From: Polaromonas sp.
Lineage (GTDB): Bacteria > Pseudomonadota > Gammaproteobacteria > Burkholderiales > Burkholderiaceae
NCBI GenBank assembly: GCA_013823505.1
Contig: PNMH01000037.1
Coordinates: 1-35,841 of the forward strand
Direction: 5' to 3'
DNA length: 35,841 bases
In this document: positions 27,844 to 35,841 of the stretch, in pieces
How positions within the stretch are numbered: the first letter of the stretch is position 1
Layout: each line of letters begins with the position of its first letter
The notes under the pieces: model-generated
What the model saw: the letters and a program-made list of their open reading frames with translations, nothing else
Told to the model about the DNA's origin: nothing
Database searches by the model: none
Made by a program: the position numbers and the translations under genes

Positions 27844-27875
27844 AAAAAACCCCCAGACCCGAAGGGTTCTGGGGG
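27844..27875 (-). terminator. Intrinsic terminator after degP
   Basis: On the minus strand a stem of 11 pairs with one bulge (CCCCC-AGA-CCC against GGG-TCT-GGGGG, 27875 to 27850) closes a 3-base loop and is followed by six T residues (27849 to 27844). It begins 41 bases after the degP stop and closes the rpoE-rseA-rseB-degP transcript. Confidence 0.88.
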
Positions 27876-27915
27876 TCTTTGCATGCGCCGACCGGTGGTC
27901 AGTGCACGCGGTGCA

Positions 27916-29430
27916 TCAACGCTGGGGGCGGATCACGGTGTACTGAGCCCACTCGCCACGTCGGAACAGGACATTCACTGGTTTTGACTTGTCGATCTTG
28001 ACCAGCGCAGTCTCCATGTCCTTGAGATTCGCAGTGTCGGTGTTGGCAATGGCCACGATGACGTCACCTTCGCGCAAGCCGGCACGTGCCGCCGGCCCTT
28101 CGGCCGATGCGATGCGCACGCCACCTTTGAGGTTGAGCTCCTTCTTTTCAGCAGCCGTCAACTCGGCAAGTCCCAAGCCCAGCGACTGCACGGCGCTGCT
28201 GGCCTGCGGCTTGGCGGGTTCGGGTGCAGCAGCCTTCACCTCGGGCTTCTCCGGCTCCAGTTCGGCCACCGTGATCGTCAAGTCCCGCTGAGAACCACGG
28301 CGCAGCACGGTCATGGAACTTCTGTTGCCAGGCTTGGTGTTGCCCACGAAGCGCGGCAAATCGACTGATTTTTCAATGGTCTTGCCGTCGAACTTCAGGA
28401 TGATGTCGCCAGGCTCCACGCCCGCTTTGGCCGCAGGAGACTCGGGCTCAACGCCACGAACCAAAGCGCCTTTGGCGGCGCCCAGTCCCAGCGAGTCGGC
28501 CACTTCCTTGCTCACCTGGTCGATCTGTACGCCAATGCGCCCGCGGGTCACGCGACCGGTGGTCCTGAGCTGATCGGACACCCGCACCGCTTCGTCGATC
28601 GGGATGGCGAAAGAGATGCCTTGAAAGCCGCCAGAGCGGGAGTAAATCTGGCTGTTGATACCGATCACCTCACCCCGCATGTTGATGAGCGGCCCGCCCG
28701 AGTTGCCCGGGTTGATGGCCACATCGGTCTGGATGAAGGGCAGGAAATCGCCGGTGTCTCGCTGCTTGGCGCTCACGATACCGGCGGTCACGGTGTTTTC
28801 GAGTCCGAACGGTGACCCGATGGCCATCACCCACTCACCCACCCGAAGGCGGTTCACGTCGCCGATCTTCACCGGCGAAAGACCGGTGGCCTCGATCTTC
28901 ACGACGGCAACGTCGGTGCGTTTGTCAGCCCCCACCACTTTGGCCTTGAACTCGCGGTTGTCGGGCAAGGTGACCAGCAACTCATCGGCGCCTTCCACCA
29001 CATGCGCGTTGGTCATGATCAGGCCATCAGCACTCAAGATGAACCCGGAGCCCACACCGCGAGGCTGAGCCTCTTCGGACGGGCCGCGCTCCTGGCGCGG
29101 CGTGCGCGGAGTCATGCCCGGCGGCACCGGAATACCGAACCGCTTGAAAAACTCCAACATCTGTTCGTCAGGTGCACCACCCGCGCCCGGACGCGTTGCC
29201 ACGGTACGCTCCAGCGTGCGGATGTTGACCACCGATGGGCCCACCAGATCGACGAGATCGGTGAAGTCCGGCAGGCCACGAACACTGGCGGCAGGAGGCA
29301 CCACCGGAACCACCGCCGTTTGAGCCGACAGTGGCGCGTGCAAGATGAGCGCGGCTGTTCCGATGGCCGCCAAAACAGCGGATGCGGTCATGGCCCACAA
29401 GGGCCTTTGAATACGTTTCAGGTGCGTCAT
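27916..29430 (-). CDS. degP: Periplasmic serine protease DegP/MucD family
   Basis: A 504-residue S1C (HtrA) protease and chaperone of the periplasm that degrades misfolded envelope proteins. An N-terminal hydrophobic signal segment spans about residues 11-37 (SAVLAAIGTAALIL). The catalytic triad is His143 in MTNAHVVEGAD, Asp173 in DKRTDVAVVKIE and Ser244 in INPGNSGGPLIN. Two PDZ domains follow: the first near 310-380 with GALVRGVEPESPAAKAGVEP, the second near 430-500 with GGVRIASAEGPAARAGLREG. It is the last gene of the rpoE-rseA-rseB unit, equivalent to algU-mucA-mucB-mucD of Pseudomonas, so the name mucD is also apt. AGGATC precedes the ATG. Confidence 0.95.
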   Translation of the reverse strand: MTHLKRIQRPLWAMTASAVLAAIGTAALILHAPLSAQTAVVPVVPPAASVRGLPDFTDLVDLVGPSVVNIRTLERTVATRPGAGGAPDEQMLEFFKRFGIPVPPGMTPRTPRQERGPSEEAQPRGVGSGFILSADGLIMTNAHVVEGADELLVTLPDNREFKAKVVGADKRTDVAVVKIEATGLSPVKIGDVNRLRVGEWVMAIGSPFGLENTVTAGIVSAKQRDTGDFLPFIQTDVAINPGNSGGPLINMRGEVIGINSQIYSRSGGFQGISFAIPIDEAVRVSDQLRTTGRVTRGRIGVQIDQVSKEVADSLGLGAAKGALVRGVEPESPAAKAGVEPGDIILKFDGKTIEKSVDLPRFVGNTKPGNRSSMTVLRRGSQRDLTITVAELEPEKPEVKAAAPEPAKPQASSAVQSLGLGLAELTAAEKKELNLKGGVRIASAEGPAARAGLREGDVIVAIANTDTANLKDMETALVKIDKSKPVNVLFRRGEWAQYTVIRPQR

Positions 29431-29542
29431 GGTGATCCTTTACACACACGCAAATGGCAGAACAGGACTGTGCGCGGCACAGCGCTTTGTGCCGAACGCT
29501 GCGCATCTGCGGTTTGGCTGAAAGAAAACAAGTCTGGCAGGT

Positions 29543-30646
29543 TCAGCGAGTTCGCTCCAGCGCAAGGGCAAAACGGCGCAACGTCGCCGGGGGAACTTCG
29601 CCCAGCACCGTCAGCCAGTGGTCGCCCACGCGTTTGCTGACCGAGTGCGTCGCGCCGACCGCAGCTGCCTTTTCCTGGCCGTGGCGCTGCGCATCGAAGG
29701 GCTCCACAAACATGGACACCGAAGCCAGTCCATCGGAGAACACCCACTGCATCGGCGCGGTGCCAGGCGCCTGTGCAGCACCGGTGTCGCGCGTGTGGCA
29801 ACTCATCGCTGTAAAGCCGGGCACTGGCTCTTTCAAGCGCCAGCCCTCGGCTTCAGCCGTGGTCTTTTTCAGCAGCGGCTTGTGCACCTCATAGCCACGC
29901 GTGTCCTTCATCAGCTTGTGCAACTTGTCCATGCTGACCGGGGCGTCGAGCTGGAGTTCGGAAAACGACATTTGCTCCAGCACCGCGCCCTTCTCACCCA
30001 GCGTCTGCAGCTTCACCACCAAGCCGGTTTGCCGCTCTGACCAGATGCGGTAGCCAAAGCGCAAGTCATCCTTGGGCAGGATCTCAACCATGTCGGCCAG
30101 GTGACCTGCCACACGTTGAACACCCGTTTCGCGTGCTGCGTAAAACTGGGGAATCAGGTTGCTCGGGGTGCGCAGCAGCTCGGGGAACATGCCCAGCGAT
30201 TCGCGCTTCTCGACCAATGCTGTCTTGGTCTCAGGCTCGAAGGTGATGACGTCGTTGTTGCGACGAATCGTCGTGCGCGGTGTGCCTGTCAGCGTGTCGA
30301 TGCGCTCCATCTGCTGGTTTCCGTCGCACACATGCCAAACCTTCGACGCCGACATGGAAGGCCCCGCAGACACCACCAACGTGCCGGTGTAGGCGCGCTG
30401 ACGCGATGCCTCGTGCATGCGACTCAGCCATTCATTGACACTGCGTGTGCCGGAAGCCTGGGACGTTGACCCCACTTGGGCCAGCGAAGGAACGCCCAGC
30501 ATCAAACCAGCGGTCAACAGCGCCATGGCGCCCACAGGGCGCCAGTGCCATGGTTGCCGGCGCAAGTGACGCAAGGAACTTCGGCGTGGAAAGGTGGCGG
30601 CAAACACAGGCATGGCGGGTCTCGCGTCAAACGGATTCGGCAACAT
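29543..30646 (-). CDS. rseB: Sigma-E factor regulatory protein RseB/MucB
   Basis: A 367-residue periplasmic protein that binds RseA and shields it from site-1 proteolysis until it senses lipoproteins or lipopolysaccharide intermediates. A signal segment lies near residues 36-57 (GAMALLTAGLMLGVPSLAQ). The LolA-like large domain starts with VNEWLSRMHEASRQRAYTGT and continues through YRIWSERQTGLVVKLQTL. The small C-terminal domain covers about residues 245-367. The start at 30646 gives a long, Arg-rich N-region before the signal core; an in-frame ATG at 30613 is an equally possible start. It lies 6 bases after rseA and 112 bases before degP. Confidence 0.92.
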   Translation of the reverse strand: MLPNPFDARPAMPVFAATFPRRSSLRHLRRQPWHWRPVGAMALLTAGLMLGVPSLAQVGSTSQASGTRSVNEWLSRMHEASRQRAYTGTLVVSAGPSMSASKVWHVCDGNQQMERIDTLTGTPRTTIRRNNDVITFEPETKTALVEKRESLGMFPELLRTPSNLIPQFYAARETGVQRVAGHLADMVEILPKDDLRFGYRIWSERQTGLVVKLQTLGEKGAVLEQMSFSELQLDAPVSMDKLHKLMKDTRGYEVHKPLLKKTTAEAEGWRLKEPVPGFTAMSCHTRDTGAAQAPGTAPMQWVFSDGLASVSMFVEPFDAQRHGQEKAAAVGATHSVSKRVGDHWLTVLGEVPPATLRRFALALERTR

Positions 30647-30652
30647 GGCTGC

Positions 30653-31354
30653 TCATCGCCCTGAGGCGTCGTAAGTGGCGTTGCGGATGAAGCCGGAAGG
30701 CGTCTGAAGCGCGGACATGCCCCCGTGCTGCCGGTGTTCGGCGAGCAGGGCCTCAAGTTGCGCGTCGCGGATCAGGACACCCTGACCGGTGTTGACCGCA
30801 ACAGATGCATTGGCCGAGGGAGCCACAACCGTTGCCACAACCGCGGTCGGCGCAGACACGTCGGGCGCTCTTGATGCCAGTTGGGCGCCCACAGCAGAAT
30901 TCGACCCCGATCCGGAGACCACGCTCCAGCTCACTGCCATCACAGCCGCCAGCGATGCAAAGCCCGCAACCAGCTTCCAGCGAAACACCGCATCATTGGC
31001 GGACTCCCCGCGAGCTTGGCCAGAGAGGGGCGCCAAAGCCTGCACCGGCAAACGTGGCACGACATCAGCCTTGATGTCGCTGGATGCCAGGCCCATTCGA
31101 ACAGCCGCCAGGAAGTCGCCAGAAGGTTGGTTGCTGGTCAAGTCGGCTTGCCCACGCAGCGCGTCTCCAATCAAGTGGTACGCATGCCAGTTCGGCAACG
31201 CGTCGGCGCCCAGGGAGCTCAGCAAGGCGTCGAGTTCGGCTGGGCTGATCTCACCATCGGCCATCGCGGAGACCGCTGGCGCCATGCCCACGCTGAGTTC
31301 GGCGGCCGCAGCGCTGTCACCCGCGAAGGGGCTGTGATGTTTCTCGGCATTCAT
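30653..31354 (-). CDS. rseA: Sigma-E anti-sigma factor RseA/MucA
   Basis: A 233-residue single-pass membrane protein that holds RpoE inactive. The N-terminal cytoplasmic sigma-binding domain shows VSAMADGEISPAELDALLSS and WHAYHLIGDALRG, the typical RseA pattern. One transmembrane helix follows near residues 130-147 (LVAGFASLAAVMAVSWSVV). The periplasmic part is Ala/Val-rich and ends QTPSGFIRNATYDASGR. The N-terminus is about 25 residues longer than in E. coli RseA before the conserved ADGE. GGGGAA lies upstream of the ATG. It is encoded 62 bases after rpoE and 6 before rseB. Confidence 0.9.
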   Translation of the reverse strand: MNAEKHHSPFAGDSAAAAELSVGMAPAVSAMADGEISPAELDALLSSLGADALPNWHAYHLIGDALRGQADLTSNQPSGDFLAAVRMGLASSDIKADVVPRLPVQALAPLSGQARGESANDAVFRWKLVAGFASLAAVMAVSWSVVSGSGSNSAVGAQLASRAPDVSAPTAVVATVVAPSANASVAVNTGQGVLIRDAQLEALLAEHRQHGGMSALQTPSGFIRNATYDASGR

Positions 31355-31416
31355 GATTCATTTCCCCGTGTGCAATGCAATCGGCGCTACTGGCTTCCAA
31401 CAACCGCCCAAACCCG

Positions 31417-32058
31417 TTACCAGCGTTTTCCCGTCTGGCGCTCCAGCATCGGCTTGATGCGCCCGGAGATCGCCTCGCGGGCTCGAAAGATCCGCGAACG
31501 AACGGTTCCAATCGGACATTCAAGCGCCTGCGCAATTTCTTCATAGCTCATGCCCTCGATTTCCCGCAAGGTGATCGCCATTCGCAACTCTTCGGGCAGC
31601 GCGTCCATGGCCGCATTGACCGCCTGGGCAATTTCCTTGCTGGCCAGCACCGCCTCGGGCGTCTCGGTGTCAGCCGCGTTGAAATTTAGTTCGCGTTCGG
31701 ACGAGGAAGTTTCATCGTCTTCCGAGGATTTCATCTGCGATTGGAAAACGAGGGGATCGCGCTTGAGCTCCATCAGCTGCTTTTTCGCGGTGTTCACCGC
31801 GATCCTGTACAGCCAGGTGTAGAACTGGGCATCGCCTCGAAACTGCGCCAGGGCTCGGTAGGCCCGGATGAACGTCTCCTGCGCGATGTCTTGAACGAGG
31901 TCGGAGTCGCGGACCATGCGGCCGATGAGCCGCTCCACCCGGCGCTGGTATTTGATGACCAGCAGCTCAAACGCCCGCTGCTCGCCACCCAGTGTGCGCT
32001 GCACCAACATGACGTCGCTGTCGGGAGGCGGGGGAGCGGTGTGGTCTTCGGGAGTCAT
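31417..32058 (-). CDS. rpoE: RNA polymerase sigma-E factor (RpoE/AlgU)
   Basis: A 213-residue ECF sigma factor for envelope stress. Region 2 shows LLVIKYQRRVERLIGRMV and DIAQETFIRAYRALAQFRGD, then FYTWLYRIAVNTAKKQL. Region 4 shows LPEELRMAITLREIEGMSYE and IAQALECPIGTVRSRIFRAR, the -35-reading helix-turn-helix. The linker has an unusually acidic, Ser/Glu-rich stretch. ATG 32058 (MTPEDHTAPPPPDSD) is chosen because the region upstream has no sigma-factor character. No purine-rich ribosome site precedes it, and a -10-like TATATT lies only 10 bases upstream, so the message may be nearly leaderless. It heads rpoE-rseA-rseB-degP. Confidence 0.94.
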   Translation of the reverse strand: MTPEDHTAPPPPDSDVMLVQRTLGGEQRAFELLVIKYQRRVERLIGRMVRDSDLVQDIAQETFIRAYRALAQFRGDAQFYTWLYRIAVNTAKKQLMELKRDPLVFQSQMKSSEDDETSSSERELNFNAADTETPEAVLASKEIAQAVNAAMDALPEELRMAITLREIEGMSYEEIAQALECPIGTVRSRIFRAREAISGRIKPMLERQTGKRW

Positions 32059-32067
32059 GCGCGCGGA

Positions 32068-32094
32068 AATATAACCCAAGGGATGAAAGACAAA
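32068..32094 (-). promoter_or_regulatory. Possible rpoE promoter
   Basis: On the minus strand TATATT (32073 to 32068) stands out in GC-rich sequence, with TTTGTC (32094 to 32089) 15 bases further upstream. The predicted start near 32061 is almost at the ATG (32058). A sigma-E type promoter (GGAACTT and TCTGA-like) was looked for and not found. The gap from the upstream gene is 91 bases. Confidence 0.25.
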
Positions 32095-32149
32095 GACCCC
32101 GGTGAGGCATGGCCCGTCAACATGAAGGCCGACGCAAGGCCAAGAGCCC

Positions 32150-32623
32150 TCAAGCGCAGCTCGCCACCAAAGCTCGGCGAAGGTCGCTCCACCGTGCAGG
32201 GGAGACGCTTTGTTCGACCCAGATCCACCGCCGACCCAGCTCTGTCCCACGGATGGACAGCAAGATACGACCCTGCAGGTCGAGCACACGCTCCAATTCG
32301 CTCAACTCCAGCGGCTCCGCTGCGGTGCACTCGGTCCAAGACCAAGCACCGGCGCCTTCCTCTTCCCCGCCGTCCATTGAGCTCCAACGCAGCACACCCT
32401 CGGGCGAACGGATCCAGCTCAGAAAGGCCCATGCCGCCCAGACTGCCCACGCCAGGACGCCCGCGCTGCAAGTCAGCCAGCCCCAAAGCCCTTGAGCGGG
32501 AGCATCCAACCCGAACAAAAAGGACGCAACCACCGCGCCACTCAAACCGGCGATAAACACCAACAGCCAAGCCTGAAACGCAGAACGCCCCACCGGGTAG
32601 ACCACGGATGGGGCGTTGCGCAT
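32150..32623 (-). CDS. YgfX/CptA-like small membrane protein
   Basis: A 157-residue protein with two hydrophobic helices near residues 15-40 and 45-68 (AWLLVFIAGLSGAVVASFLF, then LWGWLTCSAGVLAWAVWAAW), followed by a soluble domain. It ends RRWIWVEQSVSPARWSDLRR then ALV, which closely resembles the end of E. coli YgfX (CptA), where W-x-DLRR-x-L is conserved after a hydrophobic W/L strand. E. coli YgfX was reported to inhibit FtsZ and MreB polymerisation and to pair genetically with SdhE (CptB); its toxic role is debated. Here it lies between fabF (33 bases) and rpoE (91 bases), away from sdhE. The YgfX assignment rests on pattern memory, not a search. Confidence 0.65.
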   Translation of the reverse strand: MRNAPSVVYPVGRSAFQAWLLVFIAGLSGAVVASFLFGLDAPAQGLWGWLTCSAGVLAWAVWAAWAFLSWIRSPEGVLRWSSMDGGEEEGAGAWSWTECTAAEPLELSELERVLDLQGRILLSIRGTELGRRWIWVEQSVSPARWSDLRRALVASCA

Positions 32624-32656
32624 GGAAAGCTCGTGAAATAAGTGCGATCGGTGGAT

Positions 32657-33901
32657 TCAAACGCGCTTGAAAACCAGCGAGCCGTTGGTGCCGCCAAAGC
32701 CGAAGTTGTTCTTGAGCGCAACATCGATCTTCATGTCCCGCGCCGTGTTGGCGCAGTAGTCCAGATCGCACTCGGGATCCTGGTTGAAGATGTTGATGGT
32801 TGGGGGGCTCTTCTGGTGGTGCACGGCCAGAACGGTGAACACACTTTCAATGCCTCCGGCGCCACCCAGCAGATGCCCCGTCATGGATTTGGTGGAGTTC
32901 ACCACCGCCTTGTGGGCATGTTCGCCCAAGGCAGCCTTGATCGCGTTCGTCTCGTTCAGATCACCCAAGGGGGTCGACGTGCCGTGCGCATTGAGGTAAT
33001 TCACCTGGTCGGCGTTCAAGCCAGCGTTGCGCAGTGCGCTGACCATGGCGCGGCGGGGTCCGTCCATGCTGGGTGCGGTCATGTGGCCCGCGTCGGCGCT
33101 CATGCCGTAGCCCGAGAGCTCCGCATAAATGCGCGCGCCTCGAGCCTTGGCGAACTCGTACTCCTCGAGCACCATCACACCGGCGCCTTCGCCCAAAACG
33201 AAGCCATCGCGGTCCTTGTCCCAAGGACGGGAAGCCGTGGCCGGATCGTCGTTGCGCGTGGACAGGGCGCGCATGGCGGCAAAGCCACCCACACCCAGCG
33301 GTGACACTGTGGCTTCGGAGCCGCCGGCCACGATCACGTCGGCATCGCCGTACTCGATCTTTCGGGCCGCCTCTCCGATGCAGTGCAGACCCGTGGTGCA
33401 CGCCGTGACCACCGCGAGATTGGGACCTTTGAAGCCATACCGCATGGACACGTGACCAGCGATCATGTTGATGATGGACGCAGGCACGAAGAACGGCGAG
33501 ATGCGGCGAGGCCCACGGCTCACCAACTCGGCGTGGGTCTCCTCAATCAGTGGCAAGCCACCGATGCCCGAGCCAATGATGCAGCCGATGCGGTTGGCAG
33601 TCTCTTCATCCAGCGCATCGCCCAAAGGCAAGCCGGAATCGATCACAGCCTGATGGGCCGCGGCGACGCCGAAGTGGATGAAGGTGTCCATGGTGCGCGC
33701 TTCTTTGGCACTCATGTAGGACTCGACGTTGAAGCCTTTCACCTCGCCAGCGATCTTGCAAGCGAAGTTGGTGGCGTCAAACCGGGTGATGAGGTCAATG
33801 CCGGAGCGCCCGGCCAACAGGTTGGCCCAGGCATCATCCACCGTGTTTCCCACGGGGCTGATACAGCCCAGGCCGGTCACGACTACGCGACGACGGCTCA
33901 T
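32657..33901 (-). CDS. fabF: 3-oxoacyl-[acyl-carrier-protein] synthase II
   Basis: A 414-residue condensing enzyme that extends acyl-ACP chains in fatty-acid synthesis and allows temperature control of unsaturation in relatives. The Cys-His-His triad is present: Cys168 in [19 protein letters not shown], a His in [15 protein letters not shown], and a His in [15 protein letters not shown]. The N-terminus [19 protein letters not shown] and length match E. coli FabF (413). GGGGGAA precedes the ATG by a few bases. acpP lies 92 bases upstream, the usual fabG-acpP-fabF order. Confidence 0.97.
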   Translation of the reverse strand: MSRRRVVVTGLGCISPVGNTVDDAWANLLAGRSGIDLITRFDATNFACKIAGEVKGFNVESYMSAKEARTMDTFIHFGVAAAHQAVIDSGLPLGDALDEETANRIGCIIGSGIGGLPLIEETHAELVSRGPRRISPFFVPASIINMIAGHVSMRYGFKGPNLAVVTACTTGLHCIGEAARKIEYGDADVIVAGGSEATVSPLGVGGFAAMRALSTRNDDPATASRPWDKDRDGFVLGEGAGVMVLEEYEFAKARGARIYAELSGYGMSADAGHMTAPSMDGPRRAMVSALRNAGLNADQVNYLNAHGTSTPLGDLNETNAIKAALGEHAHKAVVNSTKSMTGHLLGGAGGIESVFTVLAVHHQKSPPTINIFNQDPECDLDYCANTARDMKIDVALKNNFGFGGTNGSLVFKRV

Positions 33902-33993
33902 TCAGTTCCCCCGCGTTCTTGCCCGCAAGCCTGAGATCCCGGGTTCAACGAACCTCCAAGGCAGGCAGCGGTTGAACGCATGCAAATAAACAA

Positions 33994-34275
<282 letters not shown>

Positions 34276-34356
34276 GCCGGGCTAGGGAGGTCTCCCCAGA
34301 TGGCCCGCCGGGCGGCTGGCACGGCGATTGAACAAAACGGCAAACGGATTGCGGTG

Positions 34357-35118
34357 TCAGGACATGAACATGCCACCGTTGACATGCAGTTCCTGGCCCG
34401 TGACATAAGACGCGTGCGGCCCAGCGAGGTAGGCCACTGCGTGTGCGATGTCGGCTGGCTTGCCCAAGTGTCCGAGCGGGATCTGCCCCAGCAAGGCCTT
34501 TTGCTGCTCTTCAGGCAACGCTGCGGTCATGTCGGTTTCGATGAAACCGGGCGCCACGCAATTCACCGTGATGTTACGACTGCCAAGCTCGCGTGCCAGT
34601 GCGCGAGTCATGCCCGCCACGCCGGCTTTGGCTGCCGCGTAATTGGCTTGGCCTGCGTTGCCTGAAGCGCCCACCACGCTGGTGATGCTGATGATGCGGC
34701 CATAACGCTGCTTCATCATCGGGCGAATGACCGCACGGCTCATGCGAAACACAGCCTTGAGGTTGGTGTCCAGCACGGCATCCCAGTCGTCATCTTTCAG
34801 TCGCATGGCCAGCATGTCGCGGGTGATGCCCGCGTTGTTCACCAGAACCTGCAGCCCGCCGTGGGCCTTCACGATTTCATCGATCAGCGCTTCGGCCGAT
34901 GCTGCATCGTTCACATTCAGTTTGACCCCGCGGCAGCCCACTGCGGCACCGGAAACACCCGTGAGCGCTGTGGTGATCTTGGCTGCACCTTCGTCGCTGG
35001 TGGCGGTGCCGATCACGATGAGGCCACGTACGACCAGCTCGTGCGCGATGGCTGCGCCGATACCACGCGACGCGCCAGTGACCAAGGCCACCTGGCCAGC
35101 AAATTTAACTTCCGACAT
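34357..35118 (-). CDS. fabG: 3-oxoacyl-[acyl-carrier-protein] reductase
   Basis: A 253-residue NADPH-dependent short-chain dehydrogenase that reduces 3-oxoacyl-ACP in each elongation cycle. It has the Rossmann motif ALVTGASRGIGAAIAHELV, NNAG at residues 94-97, and the catalytic Ser147 (ISITSVVG), Tyr160 and Lys164 (NYAAAKAGVAGM). The C-terminus VTGQELHVNGGMFMS is standard. AGGAGA lies before the ATG. It starts 15 bases after the fabD stop. Confidence 0.97.
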   Translation of the reverse strand: MSEVKFAGQVALVTGASRGIGAAIAHELVVRGLIVIGTATSDEGAAKITTALTGVSGAAVGCRGVKLNVNDAASAEALIDEIVKAHGGLQVLVNNAGITRDMLAMRLKDDDWDAVLDTNLKAVFRMSRAVIRPMMKQRYGRIISITSVVGASGNAGQANYAAAKAGVAGMTRALARELGSRNITVNCVAPGFIETDMTAALPEEQQKALLGQIPLGHLGKPADIAHAVAYLAGPHASYVTGQELHVNGGMFMS

Positions 35119-35133
35119 CGTGTTCTCCTGACC

Positions 35134-35841
35134 TCAGGCCAATGACGTTTTGACGTCGACCAACGTGGCCGGGTCGTACAGGGCCAAGCCTGTGAGTTCG
35201 GGATCGATGCGCTTGACCATGCCGGCGAGCACCTTGCCTGGACCGCACTCGACGATCGTGTCGATACCGCGAGCCTTGAAGGCCTGCACGCACTCCACCC
35301 AACGCACCGGGCCGAACGCCTGGCGGTACAGCGCATCGCGGATGCGGTCTGCGTCGGTTTCAACGGCCACGTCGATGTTGTTGACAACGGGGATCTGCGC
35401 TTGGGCGAAAACCGTGTTGGCCAGTTTTTCCTTCAATCGCACGGCCGCCGGCTTCATGAGGCTTGAGTGGAAAGGCGCCGATACCGGCAAAGGCAACGCG
35501 CGCTTCGCGCCGTTGGCCTTGAGCACCTCACAAGCCTTGTCGACAGCAGCCTTGCTGCCCGAGATCACGGTCTGGGCAGGGTCATTGAAGTTCGCTGCTT
35601 CCACCACCTCAGAACTGCCCAAACCAAACGTTGCTTGCGCTTCGGCGCAACCCGCGATCACACGTTGAGCGTCCATGCCAAGGATCGCTGCCATGGCCCC
35701 GGTGCCGACCGGCACAGCTTCCTGCATGGCGGCCGCGCGAAAACGCACCAGGGGCGCAGCCTGCGCCAGCGTCAAGACGCCAGACGCCACCAGCGCCGCG
35801 TATTCACCCAGGGAGTGACCGGCGAGCACGGACGGCAGCCC
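35134..35841 (-). CDS. fabD: Malonyl-CoA-ACP transacylase, C-terminal part (cut by window edge)
   Basis: The last 235 codons of FabD, which loads malonyl groups onto ACP. Reading from the edge, GLPSVLAGHSLGEYAALVAS contains the catalytic Ser in the GHSLG nucleophile elbow. The catalytic His lies in LPVSAPFHSSLMKPAA, and the C-terminal part has VVNNIDVAVETDADRIRDAL and VECGPGKVLAGMVKR. The start codon and about 75 residues lie beyond the right end. A GTG at the complement of 35827-35829 is internal and not the start. It precedes fabG by 15 bases. Confidence 0.95.
   Translation of the reverse strand, partial: GLPSVLAGHSLGEYAALVASGVLTLAQAAPLVRFRAAAMQEAVPVGTGAMAAILGMDAQRVIAGCAEAQATFGLGSSEVVEAANFNDPAQTVISGSKAAVDKACEVLKANGAKRALPLPVSAPFHSSLMKPAAVRLKEKLANTVFAQAQIPVVNNIDVAVETDADRIRDALYRQAFGPVRWVECVQAFKARGIDTIVECGPGKVLAGMVKRIDPELTGLALYDPATLVDVKTSLA

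Noticed and set aside
33943..33977. Inverted repeat GTTCAAC/GTTGAAC between acpP and fabF
   Set aside because: Seven pairs across a 21-base loop, with no extension; could be chance.

Overview
The window is a GC-rich stretch of bacterial chromosome. Its gene order and protein sequences point to a betaproteobacterium of the order Burkholderiales, most likely Comamonadaceae. That assignment is an inference from remembered synteny (mdh/gntR/sdhCDAB/sdhE/gltA; leuC-entericidin-leuD-leuB-asd-fimV-truA-trpFBA-accD; fabD-fabG-acpP-fabF-rpoE-rseAB-degP-lepA-lepB-rnc-era-recO-pdxJ-acpS-nagZ), not from a search. Nearly all of it is core metabolism and housekeeping. I see no insertion sequence, prophage, CRISPR array, tRNA or rRNA.

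Layout. (1) 1-6.5 kb, TCA cycle: the start of malate dehydrogenase (minus, cut by the window edge), a divergent GntR-type regulator, then sdhC-sdhD-sdhA-sdhB-sdhE-gltA on the plus strand, closed by a strong terminator. (2) 6.5-11.1 kb: leuC, a tiny entericidin-like lipoprotein gene, leuD, leuB and asd (leucine and aspartate-family synthesis). (3) 11.3-19.3 kb: fimV (polar inner-membrane hub), truA, trpF, trpB, trpA, accD and a LON-substrate-binding-domain protein. (4) 19.3-27.4 kb, minus strand: nagZ, acpS, pdxJ, recO, era, rnc, a DUF4845 membrane protein, lepB and lepA, a tightly packed set read from lepA towards nagZ. (5) 27.4-27.9 kb: the only long intergenic region, holding two strong minus-strand terminators and a possible small RNA or lepA attenuator. 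(6) 27.9-32.1 kb, minus strand: the envelope-stress module rpoE-rseA-rseB-degP. (7) 32.1-35.8 kb, minus strand: fatty-acid synthesis genes fabD (cut by the window edge), fabG, acpP and fabF, followed by a small YgfX/CptA-like membrane protein next to rpoE.

How the genes work together. Succinate dehydrogenase, its FAD-assembly factor SdhE and citrate synthase form one TCA block facing mdh. A perfect palindrome lies between the -35 and -10 of the regulator's predicted promoter and just upstream of the mdh promoter, so the GntR protein may control itself and mdh. The minus-strand half joins lipid synthesis, sigma-E envelope stress control, periplasmic proteolysis, signal peptidase, and RNA and ribosome maturation.

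I found no clear new multi-gene system. The observations most worth checking are non-coding or organisational: the mdh/gntR operator, the promoter-hairpin-terminator unit upstream of lepA, the lipoprotein gene inside the leu operon, and the separation of sdhE from its usual partner ygfX.
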